Assembly (NCBI RefSeq): GCF_904846695.1
Contig: NZ_CAJHBR010000016.1
Location: 1-64,000, forward strand
Length of the DNA: 64,000 nt
From: Psychrobacter urativorans
Lineage (GTDB): Bacteria; Pseudomonadota; Gammaproteobacteria; Pseudomonadales; Moraxellaceae
Direction of reading: 5' to 3'
The notes beneath the pieces are model-generated. The model was not told the origin of the DNA and did no database searches. It worked only from the letters and a program-made list of their open reading frames with translations. The position numbers were made by a program, and so were the translations under genes. This document shows positions 43,765 to 52,946 of this stretch, piece by piece (the stretch's first letter is position 1; the number at the start of each line of letters is the position of its first letter).

Positions 43765-45807
43765 ATGCAGCAATTAGGGTTTTACTCTGTTTTTGCCAGA
43801 CTATTTGCCAGCGTCATGCTGGCACTTATCTTATTTGCCGTAGCAATGGTATTGCTAACTCAATTGGTACATGACAAAGATGCTAGTATTCGCTCTGAAG
43901 TATTAGCGACTCAAATTTTGGGACAAATAGACCCTTTTTTACAAGAGCTCAATGTCTCAGTTAGTAAAGAAAATAGACTGCAAGCACGCTTTATGTTGGC
44001 AGTAGTAAAAAAAAGCTTCGATATCTTTGATGAGTCGCTACAAGCCAAAATGGGCTTGTATGACAATCAAGGTAAGTTGTTGATGCAGACTGATAATAGC
44101 GATTTGCCATTAGAGCTGCCAGCAACGCCCTCTTTATTATCTCGCGTATTCCCTTCTATTGTAGATACTCCGCCGACCCAACAAGCTCAGGTTTATAGTA
44201 GTACTGGCTACACTTTGCTATACGAATCGCGCTTGCCGCCCAAAAAGCCTGTGTTGTCTGCTGCACTAAATTTATTCACTGGCACCTTATTACTGCTATT
44301 GATCATGTCGGGTGCGCTGTGGTGGATTGCCCGCTCGATGACTTGGCGTATCAACCAGATGAGTCAGCAAATGGGACAGTTGGGTGATGGCGACTTTAGC
44401 GTCAGAGTGAATGCTCGTGGTAATGATGAGATTGCCCTACTAGCACGTGGCTTTAACCAAGCAGCGCAAAAGATTGAGCATCTAATCAATGCTAATAACT
44501 TATTATTAGCCCATGCCTCACACGAGCTGCGTACCCCTATTACTCGTATCCGCTTGCAAATCGAAATGATGGATATGCTTACTGAGCCGCTACCCAGCGA
44601 TAATAAAGCAAAGTTTGATAAACGCGCTCAAGCCATCAATCGTGACTTGTCGGGTCTAAACGATTTGGTCGAGAGTATCTTGCTGGTCAGCCGTTTAGAT
44701 GCGGGTCATGTGATGCAACAAATAGAGACCTTAGACTTATATGACTTAGTCAATCAAGAGCGCCAACATTTCTCTGAGAGTACTTTGATTGGTGAGCATA
44801 TCGTCATTGATGGTCAACCGGCTATGCTGACTCACCTCATTCGTAACTTATTGACTAATGCTATGCTGCATGGCGAGCCACCAGTCACTGTCTTATTATA
44901 TGGGGTACAAAGTATCGATAAAGCCGATACTGTCCCTGATTACTTGATGCAGTCTTTATTGTCTAACAGTTTGCTTGATTATAATAATTCAGCTTATAGC
45001 CATTATGATGACTCATTCACTGAGGCTGAGTCGTCAAAACCTAGTCAATATGAACAAGCTAATAATGTTGCTACTGATGGGTCTCGTAGCAATAATCAAA
45101 AAGCTAAAGATAACCGTGATAAGCTTAAAGCTGAATCCCTCGAGTCTACTACAGGCATAGATACACTACCGGCACCTATTATTTATTGCAATGGCGAGAC
45201 CTTGATAGACGGTATTGATATTATTGACAACAGCGATCACTCTGATGCTCTTGACTATAGTACTGATGCTAGTACGCAAGCAGCTTTAACATCTCGATCA
45301 ACAGGGTCGCCGTCAACATTGACAGACACTGTGATCTATGACGATGAACCTATCATCAAAAATACCAGCTCAAATGACAGTAATAAGCCTAATCAAAATA
45401 ATGATAAGGCGCTAGTGAAAGCAGATAAAGCTGAAACTAGCAAAGCATCAGAAGACACTGCTAACGCTCCTCGTAAAGAAAGCTTGTTTAAAAAGCACTT
45501 AAAAAAATCCAAAGCTGAGCCTATGCGCCCATTGCCTAAATATGTAGTGCTGGCAGTAATTGACGAAGGTCAAGGAATTCCTGAAGCTAAACGCGAAGAA
45601 ATCTTTAGCCCTTTTGTACGATTACAACAAAAGAAAAAAGGGTCGGGACTGGGATTGTCATTAGTCTCACAAATCGTCACCGCCCATCAAGGCCGCATTA
45701 CGACTGACACTATCAATGGCTACACACGGTTTTTGGTAGTATTACCGGTGCACCATGATCCTGATTACAATTATAACGACCATGATAGCCATAACCTAAC
45801 AGGCTAA
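43765..45807 (+). CDS. Sensor histidine kinase with a long insert in the ATPase domain
   Basis: 680 residues, where ~450-480 is usual. Helix 1 ~10-34, sensor region ~35-165, helix 2 ~168-190, HAMP ~190-240. H-box HASHELRTPITRIRL has His253. The N-box (LIRNLLTNAMLHG; Asn361, Asn365) is followed by ~200 residues of Ser/Asp/Asn/Lys-rich sequence before the G1 box DEGQGIP (Asp600). The F and G2 boxes follow (IFSPFV, GSGLGLSLVSQIV). The two ATPase halves are usually ~35 residues apart. The frame is continuous, so the insert is real. Partner of the upstream OmpR-type regulator. Confidence 0.92.
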   Translation: MQQLGFYSVFARLFASVMLALILFAVAMVLLTQLVHDKDASIRSEVLATQILGQIDPFLQELNVSVSKENRLQARFMLAVVKKSFDIFDESLQAKMGLYDNQGKLLMQTDNSDLPLELPATPSLLSRVFPSIVDTPPTQQAQVYSSTGYTLLYESRLPPKKPVLSAALNLFTGTLLLLLIMSGALWWIARSMTWRINQMSQQMGQLGDGDFSVRVNARGNDEIALLARGFNQAAQKIEHLINANNLLLAHASHELRTPITRIRLQIEMMDMLTEPLPSDNKAKFDKRAQAINRDLSGLNDLVESILLVSRLDAGHVMQQIETLDLYDLVNQERQHFSESTLIGEHIVIDGQPAMLTHLIRNLLTNAMLHGEPPVTVLLYGVQSIDKADTVPDYLMQSLLSNSLLDYNNSAYSHYDDSFTEAESSKPSQYEQANNVATDGSRSNNQKAKDNRDKLKAESLESTTGIDTLPAPIIYCNGETLIDGIDIIDNSDHSDALDYSTDASTQAALTSRSTGSPSTLTDTVIYDDEPIIKNTSSNDSNKPNQNNDKALVKADKAETSKASEDTANAPRKESLFKKHLKKSKAEPMRPLPKYVVLAVIDEGQGIPEAKREEIFSPFVRLQQKKKGSGLGLSLVSQIVTAHQGRITTDTINGYTRFLVVLPVHHDPDYNYNDHDSHNLTG

Positions 45808-45983
45808 TCTATCCCTACTGCCAGTCAACAATCATCATATCCAAAACCCTACATAATATGCTATATTATTGCCCCCTATTATCTCGTTATTGAGCGTGGC
45901 TGGTGAGCGGTTAGCTGAAACTTAGCTTAGGTTCACTGCACGATCAATAACTGTCCAAAAATCTACTGAATTTTGAGCCTGAA

Positions 45984-46754
45984 ATGAGTGACATGATCGT
46001 CCTAAATGATGTGACTAAAAGCTTTATGAGTGATCGCTCCATAAAGGGTGCCGATGGCAAAGCGCATTGGTTTACTGCTGTTGAACCTACGTCGCTAGCT
46101 ATAAAGCAAGGTGAAATTTTTGGCTTGATGGGTTATTCAGGTGCTGGTAAGTCAACCTTATTGCGTTTAATAAATATGCTTGAGCGTCCTGACAGTGGTG
46201 AAGTGATTATCGACGGTGTCGACTTGACTCAATTGTCTGCTAGTGATTTGCGTATTGCTCGGCATAATATAGGCATGATCTTTCAGCAGTTCAACTTGAT
46301 GTCCAATCGTACGGTATATGATAACGTGGCTTTTAATCTCACGGTCTCAGGCTATCCTAGTCGAGATATCAATAAACGAGTGATGCAGTGCTTAGAGATT
46401 GTTGATCTAATCGATCGGGCCGGTCACTTCCCAGCTCAATTGTCGGGTGGTCAAATGCAGCGTGTTGGTATTGCTCGCGCTATCGCTCCGAGTCCCAAAG
46501 TATTGCTAGCTGATGAGCCTACTAGTGCTCTTGATCCAGCGACTACTCGTAGTTTGCTCACTTGCTTGCGTGATATCAATGAGCAGTTGGGCGTCACTAT
46601 AGTTATCGTCACTCATGAGATGAGCGTTATTCGGCGCTTGTGTCATCGTGCAGCTTTGCTTCATCAAGGACAGTTACTGGAAGTTGCCCCTATTCACGAT
46701 GGCCTAATTCAAGCCACTACCCCAATCGGAAAAGCCCTAGTCGTTGAGGACTAA
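45984..46754 (+). CDS. metN: Methionine importer ATPase MetN, lacking the C-terminal regulatory domain
   Basis: 256 residues; E. coli MetN has 343. ABC ATPase features: GYSGAGKSTLLRLINMLERP (Walker A), LSGGQMQRVGIARAI (signature), VLLADEPTSALDPAT (Walker B), VTHEM (H-loop). The characteristic FxxR-like start IVLNDVTKSF and gene order with metI and metQ fix identity. The C-terminal NIL/ACT-like domain that lets methionine shut the transporter (trans-inhibition) is absent: the stop at 46752 is only 19 bases before metI. So transport should not be inhibited that way. Confidence 0.9.
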   Translation: MSDMIVLNDVTKSFMSDRSIKGADGKAHWFTAVEPTSLAIKQGEIFGLMGYSGAGKSTLLRLINMLERPDSGEVIIDGVDLTQLSASDLRIARHNIGMIFQQFNLMSNRTVYDNVAFNLTVSGYPSRDINKRVMQCLEIVDLIDRAGHFPAQLSGGQMQRVGIARAIAPSPKVLLADEPTSALDPATTRSLLTCLRDINEQLGVTIVIVTHEMSVIRRLCHRAALLHQGQLLEVAPIHDGLIQATTPIGKALVVED

Positions 46755-46773
46755 TGAGCCAGGAGAAATAACG

Positions 46774-47460
46774 ATGTTAACTGGCGCTGAACTATCCGCC
46801 TCGATAGAGAAACTGTTGACCTTGCGCAAAGAGATTTGGCAAGCAACCCTTGATACTTTTATTATGCTGGGTATCTCCACTACTGCTGCGATCATTATCG
46901 GTGGTTTATTTGGCATATTCTTATTCTTATCTAGCGATAAGCAGTTTTTACAGAATAAAGCGCTATACGGAATACTGGGCGGCATTACCAACTTTATGCG
47001 TGCTTTTCCGTTCGTGATTTTGATGATTGCTATGAGTCCTTTTACTAAGGTCATCGTCGGTACAGGTATTGGTCCTTTTGCCGCCTCCTTAGTACTAGCT
47101 ATTGCGGGCTCATTCTACTTTGCACGTTTGGTTGAGCAGAATTTACGTGAAGTCCCGCGTGGTATTATCGAAGCCACAGAGTCGATGGGTGCACGCCCCT
47201 TCACTATTATCAAAGTACTCCTCAATGAGGCACGCTCAGGACTAGTGCTGTCGGTCACTATTCTGTGTATTAGTCTGCTGTCTTACTCAGCAGCGGCAGG
47301 CATGATCGGTGGTGGCGGTCTTGGTGACTTAGCTATTCGCTATGGCTATTACCGTTATCAGACTGAGGTGATGGTATTTATCGTCATCATGTTGTCGGTG
47401 ATGGTCATCTCTATTCAAGCCTTCGGTAATTGGCTAGCCACTCGTTTGGATAAACGTTAA
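46774..47460 (+). CDS. metI: Methionine importer permease MetI
   Basis: 228 residues from ATG at 46774, preceded by CAGGAG 9 bases upstream. Five or more membrane helices. The coupling EAA loop is visible as EVPRGIIEATESMGARPFTIIKVLL, and the MetI signature AAGMIGGGGLGDLAIRYGY follows. Works with MetN and MetQ to import methionine. Directly behind metN. Confidence 0.94.
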   Translation: MLTGAELSASIEKLLTLRKEIWQATLDTFIMLGISTTAAIIIGGLFGIFLFLSSDKQFLQNKALYGILGGITNFMRAFPFVILMIAMSPFTKVIVGTGIGPFAASLVLAIAGSFYFARLVEQNLREVPRGIIEATESMGARPFTIIKVLLNEARSGLVLSVTILCISLLSYSAAAGMIGGGGLGDLAIRYGYYRYQTEVMVFIVIMLSVMVISIQAFGNWLATRLDKR

Positions 47461-47591
47461 CTTGCGCTAGTGTTTCGCTACTAATGCATAATCCTTAACA
47501 GCTATTGCCGATTAATACTAAGCAAAAAGCCTTAATTTATGGCAGACTAGGCATAACTTTGTTATTCTTCAAATATTTTGTTATATAGCGG

Positions 47592-47630
47592 CATTATGGC
47601 TCATGATTATGGTCATAATGTTGCTTTTTT
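47592..47630 (+). terminator. Possible terminator or attenuator between metI and metQ
   Basis: Stem cattatg (47592-47598) / cataatg (47614-47620) followed by ttgctttttt. The 272-base gap between metI and metQ suggests metQ has its own control. Stem is AT-rich, so only moderately convincing. Confidence 0.45.
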
Positions 47631-47732
47631 AATGGCTAACTTATATGTATTTTAAGTAAGGCCTGTTTATGCATTATTAGTCTTGATCAAAACTTTGTTA
47701 TATTTACTCTATTTTCTTATTAAGGAACACCC

Positions 47733-48704
47733 ATGAAATTAATAGATATTAGCCGTCAGGTGGCCACTGCTCTAGCAACTGTTGGCGTATCAGGTTTAGT
47801 ACTTGTTGGTTGTAATAACTCATCAGCACCAGAAACTACTAAAGCACCCGTTACTGAAAGTGAAACTACAGTAGCCGCTACTAGCGACGTAGATCCTGAC
47901 CACAAAAAAATAATTATCGGTACTACTGAAGGTGATTTTGCTGATATGGTTCGTAACCAAGTCAAAGGCTCACTCGAAGCAAAAGGCTATGAAGTCGAAC
48001 TGATTACTTTTACTGATTATGTGCGTCCTAACTTAGCTTTGGCTGATGGCGATTTAGATATCAACATTTTCCAACACAAGCCTTATTTAGATACTTTTAA
48101 AGCTGAGAACAAGCTTGATTTGATAGAGTTATTCCAAGTCCCTACTGCTCCTCTTGGCGTCTATTCTGGTAAAAAAACCAAAATCGAAGAAGTCTACAAA
48201 GGCATGAGTGTCTCTGCACCTAATGACCCAAGTAACTTTGCACGTGCCTTAGTGATGATGAATGAGCTAGGCTGGATCACTCTAAAGGATAATATCGATC
48301 CTTTAAAAGCGGCAAAGTCTGACATTGCTGATAACAGCAAGTACGAAATCAAAATCGTTGAGTTAGAAGCCGCTCAGCTACCACGTGCTCGTGATGAAGT
48401 TGATTTTGCTATTATTAATGGTAACTATGCTACTGACTCTGGCATCAAATTGACTGAAGCTTTATATCAAGAGCCAAGCTTCGCCTATGTGAACTGGTCA
48501 GCAATCAAAACAGCAGATGTTTCGAAAAAATGGGTTAAAGATGTCACAGAAGCTTATAACTCTGATAGCTTTAAAAAGTATGCTCATGATACTTTCCCAG
48601 GCTACAAATACCCTAAAATCTGGATGGGTAACGAGACTGCAGTTGCGCCTACTGCTGCCAAGGCCCCTGCTACTGGTGAAGTTGCCGCTGCAGCAGCTAA
48701 GTAA
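47733..48704 (+). CDS. metQ: Methionine-binding lipoprotein MetQ (NlpA family)
   Basis: 323 residues with a lipoprotein signal (lipobox LVGC near 27). NlpA-family core: IIIGTTEGDFADMVRNQVKG, VELITFTDYVRPNLALADGD, DINIFQHKPYLDTF, VSAPNDPSNFARALVMM, DFAIINGNYATDSG. The C terminus has an extra Ala/Pro-rich tail of ~25 residues. Delivers methionine to MetNI. AAGGAACACCC precedes the ATG. Confidence 0.94.
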   Translation: MKLIDISRQVATALATVGVSGLVLVGCNNSSAPETTKAPVTESETTVAATSDVDPDHKKIIIGTTEGDFADMVRNQVKGSLEAKGYEVELITFTDYVRPNLALADGDLDINIFQHKPYLDTFKAENKLDLIELFQVPTAPLGVYSGKKTKIEEVYKGMSVSAPNDPSNFARALVMMNELGWITLKDNIDPLKAAKSDIADNSKYEIKIVELEAAQLPRARDEVDFAIINGNYATDSGIKLTEALYQEPSFAYVNWSAIKTADVSKKWVKDVTEAYNSDSFKKYAHDTFPGYKYPKIWMGNETAVAPTAAKAPATGEVAAAAAK

Positions 48705-49160
48705 AACAACCTTACATTATAATGCCTGAGCTTTTAGCAGCTGTAATTTGAGTAATGAAGTCAATATTTTTATAGTAAATGCTTTTATAACAATTGCTTT
48801 TATAAAAAGTATCTTTATAACAGTATCCTTACAGCTAACCGTTACTAAAACGCCCACTACCTATTGCTAGTGGGCGTTTTTTTGTGCTGTGCTTAATACT
48901 AGTGCAATCCTTTGCTAAACCCTATCTATTATTGGCAAATGACGTTAACGCCTTGTTTGACCTTTGTAGGGAAGTATCACTAGCTCTTTAGTTTTATAGC
49001 AATTTTTCTTATAGTAGGTCAGTCGCATTTTTATTATAAAGAATGCTCCGCCTAACCATAGCCTAAATTAAAGCTAGTCGTGAATTCGCAGCTGCAACTA
49101 TTTCGATCCAGCGCCGGCTTTATAACAAGGTTAGCTTTACAAAATCATAAGGATAATAAA
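48705..49160. other. Intergenic region metQ / aldo-keto reductase
   Basis: 456 bases holding the metQ terminator (48847-48883) and, before it, near-repeats of cttttataa and tttataaca at 48780-48825. The reductase frame is open upstream to 49080 but lacks a ribosome site there. Confidence 0.55.
48847..48883 (+). terminator. Terminator after metQ
   Basis: Stem aaaacgcccacta / tagtgggcgtttt, 8-base loop, T-run. Confidence 0.92.
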
Positions 49161-50009
49161 ATGAGCTCTAAAACCTATAACATGCGCACCGCAGGTCAAG
49201 CAAAAATTCCAGTATTAGGCCTAGGCACTTGGCAATCAACAGGAGCTGACTGCATTGAAGTGGTGAGTAAAGCCTTGCAAATGGGCTATGAGCATATCGA
49301 TACAGCTCAAGCTTATGGTAATGAGAAAGAAGTTGGTCAAGGTATCAAGCAATCAGGCGTTGGCCGTGATAAATTCTTTTTGACTACTAAAATATTTCCT
49401 GATGATTTAAAGTTTCAGCCAGAGAAGTTATTAGCAGCAGCTAAACGCTCATTAGAGAATCTCGATACTGATTATCTGGATTTATTACTGTTGCATTGGC
49501 CTGATGATCGAGTGCCTTTGTCTGAAACTATTCCAATGTTGTGCGAGTTACAAAAACAAGGATTAACTCGTAATATTGGGGTTTCCAACTTTAACATTGC
49601 TCATTTACTCGAAGCTCAAAAATACGCTGATGTGCCAATTGTGGTCAACCAAGTCGAATTTCATCCGTTTATTAAACAACATACTCTGCAGACCTTTTTA
49701 GCCAATCATCACATTTTGTTAGAAGCCTATTCGCCGTTGGCACGTGGTGATGTTTTTGATAATGAAGTGATAAAAAGTATTGCTGATACTCATAATGTTA
49801 CTCCAGCACAGATATCTTTGGCTTGGATCTTGTCAGATAAACACCGAGTAGCTATTCCAAAGACCGCTAATCCTGAGCATCTACAAGGCAATTTAGACGC
49901 CATCAAGGTACAGCTTAGTGCAGATGAATTGCAGCAAATCGATAGCCTTGCGCGTAGTGATGGGCGCAAGATTGAGCACCCAGACTATACTCCTGAATGG
50001 GATGATTGA
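49161..50009 (+). CDS. Aldo/keto reductase (DkgB-like)
   Basis: 282 residues from ATG at 49161 (AAGGATAATAAA upstream), normal for the family. The catalytic tetrad is visible: Asp47 and Tyr52 (DTAQAYGNE), Lys77 (TTKIF) and His112 (LLLLHWP). NIGVSNFNIAHL and the NADP-binding region RVAIPKTANPEHL follow. Close in pattern to the 2,5-diketo-D-gluconate reductase B group; natural substrate unknown, probably aldehydes such as methylglyoxal. Monocistronic. Confidence 0.92.
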   Translation: MSSKTYNMRTAGQAKIPVLGLGTWQSTGADCIEVVSKALQMGYEHIDTAQAYGNEKEVGQGIKQSGVGRDKFFLTTKIFPDDLKFQPEKLLAAAKRSLENLDTDYLDLLLLHWPDDRVPLSETIPMLCELQKQGLTRNIGVSNFNIAHLLEAQKYADVPIVVNQVEFHPFIKQHTLQTFLANHHILLEAYSPLARGDVFDNEVIKSIADTHNVTPAQISLAWILSDKHRVAIPKTANPEHLQGNLDAIKVQLSADELQQIDSLARSDGRKIEHPDYTPEWDD

Positions 50010-50071
50010 TCGTAACAGCCTGCTGCTGTCAAAGTTTAGTACTGTAAATATTTTGATAAAATTTAGCTGAT

Positions 50072-50107
50072 AAAAAAGCCACTGATAATATTATTAGTGG
50101 CTTTTTT
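50072..50107. terminator. Terminator after the aldo/keto reductase, facing ccmE
   Basis: Arms aaaagccactgataat / attattagtggctttt (one wobble pair) with A/T runs on both sides; serves convergent genes. Confidence 0.88.
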
Positions 50108-50174
50108 GCGGCTTAGACTAACAGCTAACTTAGCTTAAGTGGTTTAAATAGCTTAACTATTGAGCCACTAAGCA

Positions 50175-50675
50175 TTATTGTACTAGCGTCTTACTCTCAT
50201 GAACTGGCTCGGCAGGATTGTACTGCTCAGAGGCAGCAATAGTGGTTTGGCGATTATTCTCTTTTAATGATTTGGCGACTTCTGGTGGCATATAGTTCTC
50301 ATCATGCTTAGCCAACACTTCACCTGCCACAAAAGTATCACCTTGCATTTTACCTGTAGCCACTACTCCAGAATTTTCAGCAAATAAATCCGGTAAAATA
50401 CCTTGATAAGTAACGGGCACTGTTGATTTAAAGTCGGTAATAGCAAACTCTACATTAAGTGGATTATCTGCGGCACGCTGCACACTACCTGCTACTACCA
50501 TACCACCAGCACGAATACGCTTATCTTGTGGTGCGTCACCTTGGGCAATAGCTGTAGGATCAAAATAGTAATCAGTTTGCTGTCCAATAGCATACAATAC
50601 GAGTACTACTACCACGGCTGCACCAGCCAGTGTAAAGAAAACCCACATGAGTTTTTTGCGTCGAACTGCGTTCAT
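50175..50675 (-). CDS. ccmE: Cytochrome c maturation heme chaperone CcmE
   Basis: 166 residues. N-terminal membrane anchor ~8-28. The periplasmic OB-fold includes [34 protein letters not shown], then [13 protein letters not shown] with the heme-binding His124 and Tyr128 (HxxxY). Carries heme from CcmC to the CcmFH ligase. Last gene of the local ccm run; ccmF, ccmG and ccmH do not follow. Confidence 0.96.
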   Translation of the reverse strand: MNAVRRKKLMWVFFTLAGAAVVVVLVLYAIGQQTDYYFDPTAIAQGDAPQDKRIRAGGMVVAGSVQRAADNPLNVEFAITDFKSTVPVTYQGILPDLFAENSGVVATGKMQGDTFVAGEVLAKHDENYMPPEVAKSLKENNRQTTIAASEQYNPAEPVHESKTLVQ

Positions 50676-50847
50676 ACTACTACCTCATTAATGCGTGACT
50701 ACTGCACAGAAAATATCTTAGGCGTTACTAGTCGTTATAGTGCTAAGCACGCCTTTATGATAGCTATATGGTAACTTTTTTGCTATAAATCAACAACCTC
50801 TTACAAATACTACTACTCTACTAAAAAACTCTTAATCAACAATAAAA

Positions 50848-51063
50848 TCAATAATTTGAGGGCTTAGTAGTAGTAGTAGTGCTACGCTGCGCTTGCCTTG
50901 CTTGCTGAATCGTAAGCTGCTTGATAAGTGCTTGTCTTTGTCGACGACTATAGATGATGAAAATAAACATCATGCCAAAGGTGATCGCCCAACATGACCA
51001 AACAAAAACACCATGCTTACCCATAGCAAAAAACTCAGATAAGCTATAAAAATAGGGTTGCAT
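50848..51063 (-). CDS. ccmD: Heme exporter subunit CcmD
   Basis: 71 residues, one membrane helix (~16-38), with the CcmD pattern SLSEFFAMGKHGVFVWSCW and a basic cytoplasmic tail (RRQRQALIKQL). Small adaptor that helps release holo-CcmE from CcmABC. Lies 70 bases after ccmC. Confidence 0.88.
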   Translation of the reverse strand: MQPYFYSLSEFFAMGKHGVFVWSCWAITFGMMFIFIIYSRRQRQALIKQLTIQQARQAQRSTTTTTKPSNY

Positions 51064-51133
51064 ATTATACTCCTAAAACTTTATTCTTTTAGACGCTAGG
51101 CGATAATAACCCTGGCAATGATGCTATAGAAGC

Positions 51134-51922
51134 TTATTTATTCTGCTTACGGATATACTCTTTTACCCAAGCTTTACCTTGATCGCGATAGAGAATCAAA
51201 GTATTAGTCCGATAAATTACTAAAGTCGCTACTAGCAAATAGCTACCAATAATCATCAACAATAACGGCATCCACATATCTGCAGACATCTTTGGCGCTT
51301 CGGTCAAAGTAAAAGTCGCGCCTTGGTGTAGAGTGTTCCACCACTCAACCGAGTATTTGATAATAGGTAGATTCACCGCTCCGACGATGGACAGTATAGC
51401 CGCCGCTTTACCACGGTTAGCGGTATGCTCAAAGGCGGCAAACAGCGCCATCACTCCAGCATATAAAAATGCCAAAATCAGCATAGAAGTCAGACGAGCA
51501 TCCCAAACCCAATAGGTACCCCAAGTTGGCTTAGCCCAAATAGAACCCGTAAACAGACTAATGACGCATAGTAAAAAGCCAATAGGCGCTAATGCTTGCG
51601 CTACTAAGTTAGCAGTCTTTATCTTCCAAACTAAATAGATGACTCCTAGTACTGCTAGGGCAAAATAGATAGAGATGGCGATGCTAGCCGCTGGCACATG
51701 GATAAAAATAATCCGATAGCTATTACCCTGCAAATAATCAGGTGGCGCAAAAGCCAAACCCCAAATGCTACCAATAGTTAGGCAGATAGCCGCTAAAATA
51801 GCGAGCCATTTGACCCAAGGAGCGAACATATGGAAAAATTGCTTAGTACCTACAGTGGTCAAGAAACCTTGCCAAATGCGCTGCCATAGGCTGGGGGTTG
51901 AGCTATTATTCAGGTTGGGCAT
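51134..51922 (-). CDS. ccmC: Heme handling protein CcmC
   Basis: 262 residues from ATG at 51922; an earlier ATG at 51976 adds 18 residues and has no ribosome site. Six membrane helices. The tryptophan-rich heme signature is WGTYWVWDARLTSMLILAF, and the external His residues flank it (FIHVPAAS, WWNTLHQGATF). Presents heme to CcmE. Confidence 0.95.
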   Translation of the reverse strand: MPNLNNSSTPSLWQRIWQGFLTTVGTKQFFHMFAPWVKWLAILAAICLTIGSIWGLAFAPPDYLQGNSYRIIFIHVPAASIAISIYFALAVLGVIYLVWKIKTANLVAQALAPIGFLLCVISLFTGSIWAKPTWGTYWVWDARLTSMLILAFLYAGVMALFAAFEHTANRGKAAAILSIVGAVNLPIIKYSVEWWNTLHQGATFTLTEAPKMSADMWMPLLLMIIGSYLLVATLVIYRTNTLILYRDQGKAWVKEYIRKQNK

Positions 51923-52135
51923 GAGGATGGACCTATTGCACAGCGTGTGATTAAAAAGGATATCGTAAGTTGCCATCTAAGCGGCTAATACTAATATCGA
52001 CTTAACCTGCCGGCGTTAAATACTGACAGAATATATACCTAATGATCTAACCACTCATTATAACAAACTTGGCGCTTTGCACCATGATGTTAATGCTTCC
52101 GCTAAGTGACAGGGTGTTAAACAAATACACAGGCC

Positions 52136-52912
52136 TTAATTAAGCCATGACATTTTTAGGGTCAGCGCTATAACCCAAGGCATTACTAATACTGAGATAA
52201 TACTACCGGCTAATAGCAAAGCTAAAATAGGCAATCCATTAAGACCAGTGGCAAATAAATCTACTGCCCCAGTAGCGAAAATCAGTACTGGTAGCTGCAT
52301 GGGTAAGGCGATCAAGGGCACTAGTACTGCCCCATTTTTTAGCGATAAGGTCAAGCTACTGGCTACTGCTGAGAGCATCAACAGCATAGGGCTACCCGCT
52401 ATAATAGACAGCATCAAAATACCCGCTTCAAACCAACTCAGCTGAAACAATGGCACTGCCAGCAAGCTCAGTAACGCCACAATACCGCTACTAAATAGCC
52501 AATGAATAGTTAGACGAATGAGTACCCACAATGGCAGCGATGCTTTAGCTACTACTAACTGCGCCAAAGTACCGTTATCGAGCGCCGGCTTAAACAAACC
52601 ATCAACGCCCATCACCAATGATAGTAGGGCGGCAATCCACACCGCTGACACTGCTAGACGTTTCAGTAGTTCAGGCTCACTACCTACTGCTAATGGAAAC
52701 AAAGTAACAATGACCAAAAACAGTACTAAAGGATAAAGCCACTGCACTGCACCTTGCTGCTTGACTTGCCATTCGCGACGCCAAAGCTGCATAAAGCTAA
52801 TGCTACGCGGCTCAATACCCTGCACCGCTTTTAGCTCAGTCATATTATCGATATTGAGCACAGTTATTCTATTATCAGCAGTTGAGCTCTCTGCTAGTCG
52901 GCTATCTATCAT
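52136..52912 (-). CDS. ccmB: Heme exporter permease CcmB
   Basis: 258 residues; AAGGA 6 bases before the ATG at 52912. The first ~35 residues are an unusual soluble extension. The CcmB core follows: LWRREWQVKQQGAVQWLYPL, LFPLAVGSEPELL, LMGVDGLFKPALDNGTLAQL (as LVMGVDGLF), and six membrane helices. With CcmA forms the ATP-driven CcmABCD complex. Confidence 0.94.
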   Translation of the reverse strand: MIDSRLAESSTADNRITVLNIDNMTELKAVQGIEPRSISFMQLWRREWQVKQQGAVQWLYPLVLFLVIVTLFPLAVGSEPELLKRLAVSAVWIAALLSLVMGVDGLFKPALDNGTLAQLVVAKASLPLWVLIRLTIHWLFSSGIVALLSLLAVPLFQLSWFEAGILMLSIIAGSPMLLMLSAVASSLTLSLKNGAVLVPLIALPMQLPVLIFATGAVDLFATGLNGLPILALLLAGSIISVLVMPWVIALTLKMSWLN

Positions 52913-52946
52913 AGTTTATCCTTGGGACTGCTACTGTTCACCCTAA

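Noticed and set aside
44890-45540. The kinase insert as a frameshift or fusion of two genes
   Set aside because: One uninterrupted frame joins both halves of the ATPase domain, and no start site or terminator lies within it.
46737-46775. A frameshifted remnant of the MetN regulatory domain
   Set aside because: Only 19 bases separate the metN stop from the metI start, leaving no room for a remnant.
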